Below are positions 1 to 6,804 of a stretch of DNA of 13,092 nt, in pieces. Origin of the DNA: Methanobacteriaceae archaeon (GTDB taxonomy: Archaea > Methanobacteriota > Methanobacteria > Methanobacteriales > Methanobacteriaceae); NCBI GenBank assembly GCA_011620845.1, contig WOYJ01000107.1:1-13092 (forward strand), in the 5' to 3' direction. How positions within the stretch are numbered: position 1 is the stretch's first letter; each line of letters starts with the position of its first letter. Below the pieces are notes generated by a model. That model saw only the letters and a program-made list of their open reading frames with translations, had not been told where the DNA came from and made no database searches. A program made the position numbers and the translations under genes.

Positions 1-2
1 TT

Positions 3-1865
3 TCAATAACCGATCAACCTTAAACCAGTTATTTCAGCCGTGTCGAGATTCAAAGCCCTCAGATCGTCGGGTGTGAAGTCCCTTATATCTGAGTGGCCAG
101 CCAGCATGGCAAGCATCTTGGTCTCTTCAGTCATGGATTTTATGTAGTTAGCAACACGCATGGCCGCCAGATCAACATCCAGTCTTTCGCAGAGGAGAGG
201 ATCCTGGGTTGCCACTCCAACCGGACATTTTCCAGTATAGCACATACGACAGGCCCGGCATCCCATGGCGATCATGGCACCGGTTCCAATGTAGACTGCA
301 TCGGCACCCATGGCCATGGCCTTAGCCACATCCGCACCACTCCTAATACCACCGGTGATTATAAGCTGGACTGTGTCCTTCATACCCATCTCGTCCAGGG
401 TCCTTACCGCCTGAACCAGGGAAGCCAAAGTAGGAACACCGGTGTGTTCGATGACCACTTCCGGGGCTGCTCCAGTACCCCCTTCCATTCCATCCACTGA
501 TATCACATCAGCACCAGATTCCACGGCTATCCTGACATCTTCATCCACTCTTCCAGGGCCTAATTTCACTATGATGGGTTTCTGCCAATCGGTGACCTCT
601 CTTAGGAGCTCTATGTGTTTGGCCAGGTCTCCATCTCGGGTGGCGTCCAGGAAACGGCAGGGGCTTAGAGCATCTGTCCCCATAGGTAAACCTCTTATTT
701 CAGCTACTTTAGGGCTTACTTTCTCTGCCAGGAGGTGGCCTCCCATACCTGGCTTGGCTCCCTGTCCTATCTTAACTTCGATGGCATCTGCCACGTTCAA
801 GTAGTCTGCGGATACTCCAAACCTACCCGAGGAATATTGTACAGTCAGGTTATCGGCGAATTCCCTTTCACCCGGGAGCATCCCTCCTTCACCAGTGTTG
901 GCCAGAGACCCAACCAGTGAGGTTCCCTTAGCCATGGCTAGTTTACACTCCTCACTTAAAGCACCGAAGGACATCCCGGCTATCAGTACTGGTGTTGCCA
1001 GCTCCAATGGTTTCTCTGCATATCGGGTACCCAGGATTACTCTGGTGTTACAGACTTCACGGTACTTATCTACTGGTGATACTGAAGCCTGTGCCGGTAG
1101 TATTATGATATCATCAAAGTTAGGAAGGCGTCTTTCTGTACCAAATCCCCTCAGGACATATTTCCCTGCTTTGGAGGTGAACCTGATATCTGCTATTGTA
1201 CGGGGGTCCCATATACTTCCCGCCCCGGTTGGTATGAGAACTGGACATGCGGCGGTGCAGGATCCGCACATTATACATTTGCTTTTATCTATTTCAGCAT
1301 GATTATCGACTATTTTTATTGCATCGGTGGGGCAGACTACTTCACAGGTCCCGCAGAATACGCATAATCCCTGTGTCGAGGTTGCAAGCTGTGCTGAGGG
1401 GGATAATGGTTTAATGGATGATCCGGTAACTGAGTTGTTCATGTCGATATCCTGCTGTAATCCGGATGCAAATTCTTTAACATTCACTATCTCCAGACAA
1501 CCGGAGTCGCATGAATTCACACAGGCCGGGGTTTCTTCCCCGTTCTTCATGCACTGCTGTTCACATTTAAGCATCTGCTCTTCTGTATAGGTGATACTAC
1601 CAATGGGACACATGAGCATGCATAATCTGCAGCCGATGCAGCGATCCTGGTCTATTTTCACCACTCCATCTTCCCGGTAGATGGCATCCCGGAAGCATCC
1701 TTTAATACAGGATGGATTTATGCACTGTTGACAGACTATGGCATGGTATCCGCTGTCCATTTTATGCAGGAATATGCTGCTTTCATTGTTTACATATTCA
1801 CAGGCCTGGATACAGTCATTGCATCCGTCGCATTTTTCTGGATCGGTTAAGAGGATCTGTTTCAT
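3..1865 (-). CDS. gltB: Archaeal-type glutamate synthase FMN/Fe-S subunit with extended ferredoxin N-terminus
   Basis: 620 residues. The C-terminal part (about 245-600) is the glutamate synthase FMN barrel: AGMSFGALS (296-304), GQGAKPGMGGHL (367-378), DGMEGGTGAAPE (458-469), and the [3Fe-4S] motif Cys536-x5-Cys542-x4-Cys547 followed by PVGVATQDP. This domain makes glutamate from 2-oxoglutarate and ammonia using electrons passed to FMN. The N-terminus is rich in Fe-S sites: Cys12/15/18/22, Cys45/48/53/57, Cys76/79/82/86 and Cys101/105/115/119 resemble a four-cluster HycB/DmsB-type electron-transfer subunit, and Cys168/171/174/178 plus Cys197/200/203/207 form a second 2[4Fe-4S] ferredoxin. Archaeal GltB proteins I know of are nearer 510 residues with one ferredoxin domain. 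The ATG overlaps the stop of the upstream GXGXG gene (ATGA), implying translational coupling. No FAD/NADPH (GltD) subunit or glutamine amidotransferase is visible; either could lie beyond the left edge. The family is certain; the electron donor is not. Confidence 0.88.
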   Translation of the reverse strand: MKQILLTDPEKCDGCNDCIQACEYVNNESSIFLHKMDSGYHAIVCQQCINPSCIKGCFRDAIYREDGVVKIDQDRCIGCRLCMLMCPIGSITYTEEQMLKCEQQCMKNGEETPACVNSCDSGCLEIVNVKEFASGLQQDIDMNNSVTGSSIKPLSPSAQLATSTQGLCVFCGTCEVVCPTDAIKIVDNHAEIDKSKCIMCGSCTAACPVLIPTGAGSIWDPRTIADIRFTSKAGKYVLRGFGTERRLPNFDDIIILPAQASVSPVDKYREVCNTRVILGTRYAEKPLELATPVLIAGMSFGALSEECKLAMAKGTSLVGSLANTGEGGMLPGEREFADNLTVQYSSGRFGVSADYLNVADAIEVKIGQGAKPGMGGHLLAEKVSPKVAEIRGLPMGTDALSPCRFLDATRDGDLAKHIELLREVTDWQKPIIVKLGPGRVDEDVRIAVESGADVISVDGMEGGTGAAPEVVIEHTGVPTLASLVQAVRTLDEMGMKDTVQLIITGGIRSGADVAKAMAMGADAVYIGTGAMIAMGCRACRMCYTGKCPVGVATQDPLLCERLDVDLAAMRVANYIKSMTEETKMLAMLAGHSDIRDFTPDDLRALNLDTAEITGLRLIGY

Positions 1866-2551
1866 AGTGCCACCTCCTCGTCATGATTTCCATAGAATGG
1901 CCTTAGATCCTTGGGTTTCAGCTTTATGAAGTCTTCAATTTGAGCGTCAATTTCATATTTCTTAAATAATTCGGCTAATTTTCTCTTATCTGAAGGATCC
2001 AATTCATGGACCTCTGCATTGGTTCCTGTTTCGTAATTACCACCTATGTAGATGGTGCCGCCTATCATCCAGTCCCCGGTATCTGCACCGGCATCTCCGA
2101 TGATTATTATGTCGCCGCTGAGCATGTAGAGGCCTGTCAGATCACCAATATTTCCATCAATAAGGATGGTTCCGCCCTTATTTAGCTGGCCTACACCGTT
2201 GCCGGCATCACCATAAACAACTATGGTACCGTTATATGTGCCGAAACCCACTCCGTCTTGGGCTGAACCTTCTACTACGATCTCTCCATTGGTCATGTTG
2301 TCTCCCACGTATCGTCCTGCGTTTCCCTGAATTTCTATACGCGCCCCATTGTTAAGCGCGCCTACAAAATCCCCAACGTCTCCTTCCAAAGTTACATTCG
2401 CCTCTTTACCTAATCCCACAACTATAGAGTCTAGCTTACCTGTTTTTTCCAGTATGATATTATTTTTTTCCTCAGACAACGCTTTCCTCACCTGTGTGTT
2501 CAATCGACGTGTTGAAAAAGCTTTTGCGTTAATGGTTTCTGATATGGTCGT
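1862..2551 (-). CDS. Glutamate synthase GXGXG-domain subunit (probable ACG start)
   Basis: A right-handed beta-helix subunit matching the C-terminal GXGXG domain of glutamate synthase alpha (also related to formylmethanofuran dehydrogenase FwdC). Repeats such as GDVGDFVG, GNAGRYVG and GDAGNGVG run through most of the protein. In archaea this structural domain is a separate gene and pairs with the FMN subunit encoded immediately downstream (4-bp overlap). The only in-frame conventional start is TTG at 2501-2503 (213 residues), but it has no Shine-Dalgarno and would drop the family-like stretch TINAKAFSTRRLNTQVRKAL. A strong GGAGGG at 2558-2563 sits 6 nt before an in-frame ACG (2549-2551), which gives 229 residues, so I place the start there. 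The ACG may be a rare start or a mutated or misread ATG. A TATA box (TTTAAATA) at 2598-2605 fits this longer form. Confidence 0.85.
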   Translation of the reverse strand, partial: TTISETINAKAFSTRRLNTQVRKALSEEKNNIILEKTGKLDSIVVGLGKEANVTLEGDVGDFVGALNNGARIEIQGNAGRYVGDNMTNGEIVVEGSAQDGVGFGTYNGTIVVYGDAGNGVGQLNKGGTILIDGNIGDLTGLYMLSGDIIIIGDAGADTGDWMIGGTIYIGGNYETGTNAEVHELDPSDKRKLAELFKKYEIDAQIEDFIKLKPKDLRPFYGNHDEEVAL

Positions 2552-2557
2552 ATTTAT

Positions 2558-2563
2558 CCCTCC
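2558..2563 (-). promoter_or_regulatory. Shine-Dalgarno GGAGGG that decides the GXGXG start
   Basis: On the minus strand GGAGGG is followed by ATAAAT and then ACG (2549-2551), an ideal 6-nt spacing. No ATG, GTG or TTG lies at that spacing in any frame, so the site marks an ACG or a lost ATG as the start of the glutamate synthase GXGXG gene. Confidence 0.6.
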
Positions 2564-2597
2564 AGTTTAATCTCTAATTTTGGTAGGAAGAGTTCAG

Positions 2598-2605
2598 TAT
2601 TTAAA
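2598..2605 (-). promoter_or_regulatory. TATA box of the glutamate synthase operon
   Basis: TTTAAATA on the minus strand. Transcription starting about 25 nt downstream would begin near 2573-2578, just before the GGAGGG ribosome site. This is inferred from sequence and spacing only. Confidence 0.5.
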
Positions 2606-2621
2606 GGTTGTTCTCCATACA

Positions 2622-2632
2622 ACTTTCAAAGT
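2622..2632. promoter_or_regulatory. Candidate operator palindrome between divergent TATA boxes
   Basis: ACTTT-C-AAAGT is a perfect 11-bp palindrome placed between the minus-strand TATA box (2598-2605) and the plus-strand TATA box (2639-2646). A dimeric regulator bound here could control both the glutamate synthase operon and the divergent winged-helix gene. The palindrome is short and could occur by chance. Confidence 0.3.
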
Positions 2633-2638
2633 ATACAA

Positions 2639-2646
2639 TTATATAT
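2639..2646 (+). promoter_or_regulatory. TATA box of the divergent regulator gene
   Basis: TTATATAT within an AT-rich stretch. The predicted transcript start near 2665-2670 excludes a GTG start at 2651 for the regulator and supports the ATG at 2681. Confidence 0.5.
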
Positions 2647-2680
2647 TGAAGTGAGACAGAGTAGTTATGGTGATCCAACT

Positions 2681-3229
2681 ATGAAGACTTTAATCAGTAA
2701 TTTGAGGGGACAATGTCTCTTCGATGCCTCGGTTAAAATACAGGCAGATGGGATAATAAGTTTACATGAGGGAAAATATCACAGATCTGAAATAGACTCA
2801 TTCCTGAAGGGTGGGGAAATTCTAATTGAAACCGATGACCCTAAAGAGGCCTGTAAACGGATATCAGAAGTGATAGAAGGTGCTAAAAAACATGGTGAAG
2901 TCTTTGTTGCTTCCAGTAATGGAGGTGTAGGCCCATTAATTAATTTCGTGGCCAATAAAAATGGAGTAGACGGTATCTTCACCTGTTACCAGGACAAAGT
3001 AATCAGGATACCTCCCCTTAAACTGGACATCTCCAAGGGTAAACTGAAGATCATGGAAACTTTATATAAAGAAGATTTAACAGCGGTGGAAATAGGAGAA
3101 AAAGTAGGCATATCCCGGGCAATGGTGTATAAACACTTAAATAGTTTGATTGAAATGGGCCTGGTCAAGAGATCGAATCTATTTGAAAAATACAGCATAA
3201 CCAACGCGGGTATTTTAGCGATAATTTGA
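2681..3229 (+). CDS. Winged-helix transcriptional regulator divergent from glutamate synthase
   Basis: 182 residues from the ATG at 2681, which has a GGTGAT Shine-Dalgarno 7-8 nt upstream. The frame is open back to a GTG at 2651, but that lies only a few bases after the TATA box and is unlikely. The last 60 or so residues, from KLKIMETLYKEDLTAVEIGE to YSITNAGILAII, form a winged helix-turn-helix with recognition helix SRAMVYKHLNSLIEMGL. The first 115 residues look alpha/beta with a glycine-rich turn (SSNGGVGPL) and end in the linker IPPLKLDISKGKL, an arrangement reminiscent of sensor-plus-wHTH proteins such as Csa3-type CARF regulators. That similarity is an impression, not an established match, and no CRISPR locus is present. 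Its position suggests control of glutamate synthase or itself. The effector is unknown. Confidence 0.75.
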   Translation: MKTLISNLRGQCLFDASVKIQADGIISLHEGKYHRSEIDSFLKGGEILIETDDPKEACKRISEVIEGAKKHGEVFVASSNGGVGPLINFVANKNGVDGIFTCYQDKVIRIPPLKLDISKGKLKIMETLYKEDLTAVEIGEKVGISRAMVYKHLNSLIEMGLVKRSNLFEKYSITNAGILAII

Positions 3230-3400
3230 TGCATGGAAGAGATAAAATGGTGTTCTGAGTAAAAAATATCTGAAAATGGTGGGAAAAATAAGATGATTCT
3301 ATAAATGTTAGAGAAATAAAAGATATTATTTGAAACATTTAAGAGAAAAAAAGGGGAATATTAAATAATAAAAAAAAGGACTAATTAAATGGTTAATTGG
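3230..3400. other. AT-rich intergenic gap between convergent genes
   Basis: No coding or structured RNA signal seen. Two A-runs on the plus strand (T-runs on the minus strand) near its right side probably terminate the small minus-strand gene that follows. Confidence 0.5.
3346..3377 (-). terminator. T-run terminator of the small minus-strand gene
   Basis: Read on the minus strand, a T8 run (3370-3377) and then a T7 run preceded by CCCC (3346-3352) follow the stop codon at 3401-3403. Oligo-T stretches of this kind are the usual archaeal termination signal. Confidence 0.5.
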
Positions 3401-3619
3401 CTATTCCATGGGATATTCTACACGTAACTTATAACTGGCCTTGTCACTCAACAGAACCGTGCCTGGAACAAAACTATCTTCAAACTCCTTGACTTTTCGC
3501 TTGACACACGGATCAATATCCATCTTTTTGGTGTAGGATCTACATTCGTCGTCTGCAATTACACCCTTCTTTACCAGGGCTATATATCTCATCTTGATAG
3601 CTTCATCATTTAAACTCAT
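3401..3619 (-). CDS. Small conserved-looking protein of unknown function (72 aa)
   Basis: 72 residues from the ATG at 3617-3619; a GTG three codons upstream (3626-3628) is also possible. The protein is charged and soluble, with two cysteines (in DDECRSY and IDPCVKR) and no membrane segment or recognised domain. A TATA-like TTTAAATAC near 3653-3661 on the minus strand would give a very short leader. The gene is divergent from the Lrp-family regulator, so it could be a target of it, and it is followed by T-run terminators. Coding potential is supported by the promoter, the terminator and the open frame; I do not recognise the family. Confidence 0.6.
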   Translation of the reverse strand: MSLNDEAIKMRYIALVKKGVIADDECRSYTKKMDIDPCVKRKVKEFEDSFVPGTVLLSDKASYKLRVEYPME

Positions 3620-3747
3620 TATAACCACAATATACTATAAATCCAAACTTGTATTTAAACTATTCCCACGATTTAATGGAAAATGTATAATTATTTATGC
3701 GTAAAAATCAGTATTAATAAACATTGTTCAAATGAGAGGTGTCGGGT

Positions 3748-4230
3748 ATGAATGATGAAAGTGAAGAAAAAGGTAAAAGTGTCATCGATGATGTCGACCG
3801 GAAGATGATCAAGATATTCCATGAGGACGGGAGAAAATCCTACCGAAGTATTGCCAAACAACTGGACATATCCATAGGAACCGTCCACAACCGTATCGAA
3901 AAACTCATTAAATCAGGGATCATAAAGCGATTCTCCCCGATAATAGATCATGAAAAACTGGGTTACTCCCTGACCACCATAATCGGTGTAAAGGTAAAGG
4001 GCGGAGTACTTAGAAATTGGGAAGACAGAACGGCCTACCATAAAAATGTACTGTGCATGTACGATGTAACTGGAGAATTCGACGCCATAATCATCACCAG
4101 ATTTAAAGACACCAAGGAACTGGACAACTTCATAAAATCCCTGCTTAAAGAAGCAGACGTCCAGAGGACCTACACCCAGACAGTGTTAAACATCGTAAAA
4201 GAAGATTTAAATGAGATAAGTATGCTTTAA
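3748..4230 (+). CDS. Lrp/AsnC-family transcriptional regulator
   Basis: 160 residues from the ATG at 3748, with Shine-Dalgarno GAGGTG (3736-3741) 6 nt upstream; a GTG at 3739 lies inside that site and is rejected. Residues about 13-70 form the AsnC-type helix-turn-helix (DDVDRKMIKIFHEDGRKSYR, then DISIGTVHNRIEKL). Residues about 75-150 form the RAM ligand-binding/oligomerisation domain (VTGEFDAIIITRFKDTKEL). Such proteins bind DNA as octamers and respond to amino acids or related metabolites. The ligand and targets here are unknown. It is convergent with cofG and separated from it by only 28 bp. A TATA-like TTATTTATG sits at about 3691-3699. Confidence 0.92.
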   Translation: MNDESEEKGKSVIDDVDRKMIKIFHEDGRKSYRSIAKQLDISIGTVHNRIEKLIKSGIIKRFSPIIDHEKLGYSLTTIIGVKVKGGVLRNWEDRTAYHKNVLCMYDVTGEFDAIIITRFKDTKELDNFIKSLLKEADVQRTYTQTVLNIVKEDLNEISML

Positions 4231-4258
4231 TTTAAACAGTATCTGAAACATAGGGATA

Positions 4259-5341
4259 CTAAAAACCAATAGAACTTATTTTTTCCAGTATCCTCTCACT
4301 CAAAAATTCCTCAGAGATATATTCCGGATAAACTGGAAGCCTTTCCACGAACTGTAAGCCTAACTCTTCAGTAAGTGATTTTAATCTACCTAATTCTGGC
4401 CAGGGTGCTTCTGGATTAACGTAGTCCCTGGTAAGTGGTGAAACACCACCCCAGTCATCTGCACCGGCCAGGAGAAACATCTGGGCACCATCTATATTCA
4501 GATTAGGAGGCACCTGGACGCTCACATCCGGGAAAAGCAGTTTAGTGACGGTCACCACTTTAACCATCTCCAGGAGGGAGGGTTCCTGTAACCTTTCCAG
4601 TGGAATGCCCGGTTTGGGTTTGAAGTTCTGGATGATGATCTCCTGTATATGCCCGTATTTATCATGGAGTTTCCTGATCTCTAAAAGTGAATCTGCCCTT
4701 TCCTCCACAGTTTCCCCCACCCCTATTAACAGACCGGTGGTGAAGGGTATTTTGAGTTTACCAGCGTCCTCTATGGTTTTAAGTCTCAACTTGGGATCTT
4801 TTCCAGGGCTTTTTGAATGAACAGCTGTTTCCATCAATCGTGCACTGGAATTTTCAAGCATCAACCCCATGGAAGCATTTACTTCCCGTAAAAGTTTTAA
4901 ATCCTTCTTTTTAAGTATTCCGGGATTGCTATGGGGTAATAATTTGGTTTTATCCAGGGTCTCACTGCAGAGGTGGTACAGGTAGTCCACCATGCTACTG
5001 TAACCCTGCTTATCCAGGGCCTGCCTTACCTCGAAAAATTCATCCGCTCCCTCACCAAAGGTGAAGAGAGCTTCGTGACAGGCATACTTATCCGCCTCCA
5101 GTACCATGGCCATTACTTCATCTGTTTCCATGAGGATGGTGGCATCATGGCTTTCCGGGCTTCGGCGATAGATACAGTAGCCACACTCATTCCTGCAGAT
5201 ATTGGTGATGGGGAGGAAAATATTCCGGGAATAGGTTACCCTGGAATCCTTATGTGAATTTATTTTCCCCATCAGGGATGAAATTTCCTTGTATCCCGAA
5301 TTAAGGTGGTCGACTATATCATCTTTTGAAAGTTCAGGCAT
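4259..5341 (-). CDS. cofG: FO synthase subunit CofG (7,8-didemethyl-8-hydroxy-5-deazariboflavin synthase)
   Basis: 360 residues. A radical-SAM enzyme with the cluster motif Cys49-x3-Cys53-x2-Cys56 in the conserved context ITNICRNECGYCIYRR. Other CofG signatures include FTFGEGAD, LPHSNPGIL, TTGLLIGVGE, IIQNFKPKPG, VPPNLN and GADDWGGVSPLT. With CofH it forms the deazaflavin chromophore FO of coenzyme F420 from tyrosine and a riboflavin-pathway intermediate (5-amino-6-ribitylamino-uracil). Length is normal for the family and cofH is not in the window. The ATG at 5339-5341 has AAGGA about 8 nt upstream. A TATA-like ATTTAAAAC (5414-5422) overlaps the stop of the upstream gene, so cofG may have its own promoter as well as readthrough from the mptA operon. 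Confidence 0.97.
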   Translation of the reverse strand: MPELSKDDIVDHLNSGYKEISSLMGKINSHKDSRVTYSRNIFLPITNICRNECGYCIYRRSPESHDATILMETDEVMAMVLEADKYACHEALFTFGEGADEFFEVRQALDKQGYSSMVDYLYHLCSETLDKTKLLPHSNPGILKKKDLKLLREVNASMGLMLENSSARLMETAVHSKSPGKDPKLRLKTIEDAGKLKIPFTTGLLIGVGETVEERADSLLEIRKLHDKYGHIQEIIIQNFKPKPGIPLERLQEPSLLEMVKVVTVTKLLFPDVSVQVPPNLNIDGAQMFLLAGADDWGGVSPLTRDYVNPEAPWPELGRLKSLTEELGLQFVERLPVYPEYISEEFLSERILEKISSIGF

Positions 5342-5413
5342 TGCATTGTTCCTTTTAAATAGATTTCCTTGAATAAGATTGAAAGGGGGAGATACTCCAC
5401 CTGTAATTAAAAA

Positions 5414-5422
5414 GTTTTAAAT
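5414..5422 (-). promoter_or_regulatory. Candidate TATA box for cofG
   Basis: ATTTAAAAC on the minus strand, overlapping the TAA stop (5417-5419) of the upstream gene. Transcription would start near 5390, leaving a leader of about 50 nt that contains a small GGAG/CTCC hairpin followed by C/T-rich sequence. Confidence 0.35.
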
Positions 5423-5854
5423 TTCCAGATTCACAACCACTATTTCAACGAATTTAGGGCCGAATCCGCTTTTATCCATCCATAACACTATGAAAATGGC
5501 TAATCCATCCAGTAAACCTAATGCATATTCAACATGACAGTTCATAGCCTCAAAAGAGTCCTTAAGTCGGTATATCCCGTAGATATCAGTTTCTCCCTGT
5601 ATTTCCACCTGGCCTCTGATATTTTCGTCCATAACACCTATTATATCCTTGGCTTCATTGGAAAATACCTCGATTCTTCGGGCGCCGATTTCGTCTAATA
5701 CATCTGAGATCACTTTTTCCAGTTCTTCGGGTTCCATTTCTTTACGAGACATTCCCCGAACGATGAGCATCTGTGGTGTGTCCATGGCGGGTCTTGAACC
5801 CTCAAATGCTTCCAGCATACCCATTACATTACCTGCAACCTCATGAATCTTCAT
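5417..5854 (-). CDS. Uncharacterised methanogen protein between mptA and cofG
   Basis: 145 residues. The start codon overlaps the stop of mptA by 4 bp (ATGA), so the two are translationally coupled. The protein is mostly soluble alpha/beta: an N-terminal region with MLIVRGMSRKEMEPEELEKV, a middle stretch with RRIEVFSNEAKDIIGVMDEN, and a hydrophobic C-terminal portion (YALGLLDGLAIFIVLWMDKS) that looks like a buried strand-helix pair rather than a membrane span. No catalytic motif is recognised. It resembles the small archaeal families annotated only as DUFs; DUF2120 is my guess from memory. Coupling to mptA and closeness to cofG suggest a role connected to pterin or deazaflavin coenzyme synthesis or use, but that is inference. 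Confidence 0.8.
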   Translation of the reverse strand: MKIHEVAGNVMGMLEAFEGSRPAMDTPQMLIVRGMSRKEMEPEELEKVISDVLDEIGARRIEVFSNEAKDIIGVMDENIRGQVEIQGETDIYGIYRLKDSFEAMNCHVEYALGLLDGLAIFIVLWMDKSGFGPKFVEIVVVNLEI

Positions 5855-6804
5855 TGTGGTTCATCTCCATTGAGCATCTCTTTTTTAAGATCGCCAAGGG
5901 TGGCAACCTTCTCTGCAAATGCGTTGTGCTGGTGAATGCTTTCTTCGTTTATCTGTCTTACCGTTACCATGGTGTCATCTGACAGGTGTGAATATTTATT
6001 TACGATCTTCTGTACCATGGTCCGCACGCAGTCCTCCACGAATTTAGGATTCTGATGCGCCTTGACCACCACTGCGTTTTCATCCACCCTTTTAAGCAGT
6101 TCGCATACCGGGGAACTCATGGAATTTTCGATGATCCGGATTATGTCTTCTCCTCGTATCACGTTCTGTTCAGGGACTTCTATCATGATCATTCCCCTGC
6201 CCCGCTGGTTGTGTGAGGCGAATGGAATTTTTTCCAGGACCTTTTCGGTCGTTTCTTCATCCAGAAATTCTAATAGTTCCTGTTTTGTTGATTCATATGT
6301 GGTTTCCTGTGCACAGGGGCAGACGGTCATTCCCACGACTTCTGCTCCGATCATCTTCCTTATCACCACGTCTTCACCGTTGCGTGTGCCACTGGCATCG
6401 GCCATTATCTTGGTCATCTCCTGGGTTTTAAGCCGGGTGACGGGAGACTCCTTCATAATGATGAAATCACTCTTCATACTCACTTCCGCCTTTTTAGCAT
6501 ACTTATGCTTGTTAAGCAGGCGGGTAACGATTTCAGCACATAATGACTCAATTTCCACCGTTGATTCTTCCACAACCTCCTCGAGAACCTCGGTAATAGC
6601 TTCCGGGTTTCGGGACATGTGTATTCCCCTTTTGGTGCTGGGTAAATCCACGAATGCATCAAAGGTGGGAATGAGTATTATCGGTCTTTTTCCAAATCTT
6701 TCAATTTTCAGAAGTTTTTTTACACCTGTAACCCCTACACGGGTTAAATGTACAGGTATAGTGGGCGTATTGTCCTGGGTGTCAGGGAAACATGATCGGT
6801 CCAT
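5851..6804 (-). CDS. mptA: GTP cyclohydrolase MptA (type IB, Fe(II)-dependent)
   Basis: 317 residues. Converts GTP to 7,8-dihydro-D-neopterin 2',3'-cyclic phosphate, the first step of tetrahydromethanopterin synthesis. Matches the GCYH-IB/FolE2 family: an N-terminal region with VHLTRVGVTGVKK (18-30), the metal-site cysteines in TVCPCAQ (160-166), PFASHNQRGRG (194-204, with His198), MSSPVCELLKR (229-239) and AHQNPKFVED (249-258). Length is normal for archaeal MptA. The start at 6802-6804 has GGTGA 7 nt upstream. It is the first gene of an operon with the 145-residue protein and probably cofG. The 323-bp upstream gap carries a candidate TATA box (7006-7014) far enough away to leave a long leader. 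Confidence 0.97.
   Translation of the reverse strand: MDRSCFPDTQDNTPTIPVHLTRVGVTGVKKLLKIERFGKRPIILIPTFDAFVDLPSTKRGIHMSRNPEAITEVLEEVVEESTVEIESLCAEIVTRLLNKHKYAKKAEVSMKSDFIIMKESPVTRLKTQEMTKIMADASGTRNGEDVVIRKMIGAEVVGMTVCPCAQETTYESTKQELLEFLDEETTEKVLEKIPFASHNQRGRGMIMIEVPEQNVIRGEDIIRIIENSMSSPVCELLKRVDENAVVVKAHQNPKFVEDCVRTMVQKIVNKYSHLSDDTMVTVRQINEESIHQHNAFAEKVATLGDLKKEMLNGDEPQ

Noticed and set aside
93..1929. Several plus-strand open frames inside the glutamate synthase gene
   Set aside because: They have no family-like sequence and overlap a strongly conserved minus-strand gene; they are shadows of its codon usage.
2651..2680. GTG start at 2651 for the divergent regulator
   Set aside because: It lies within about 10 bp of the TATA box, upstream of the expected transcript start; the ATG at 2681 has a GGTGAT site.
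2681..3229. Calling the regulator a CRISPR-associated Csa3 protein
   Set aside because: The resemblance is limited to overall layout and linker style, and no CRISPR or cas locus is present in the window.
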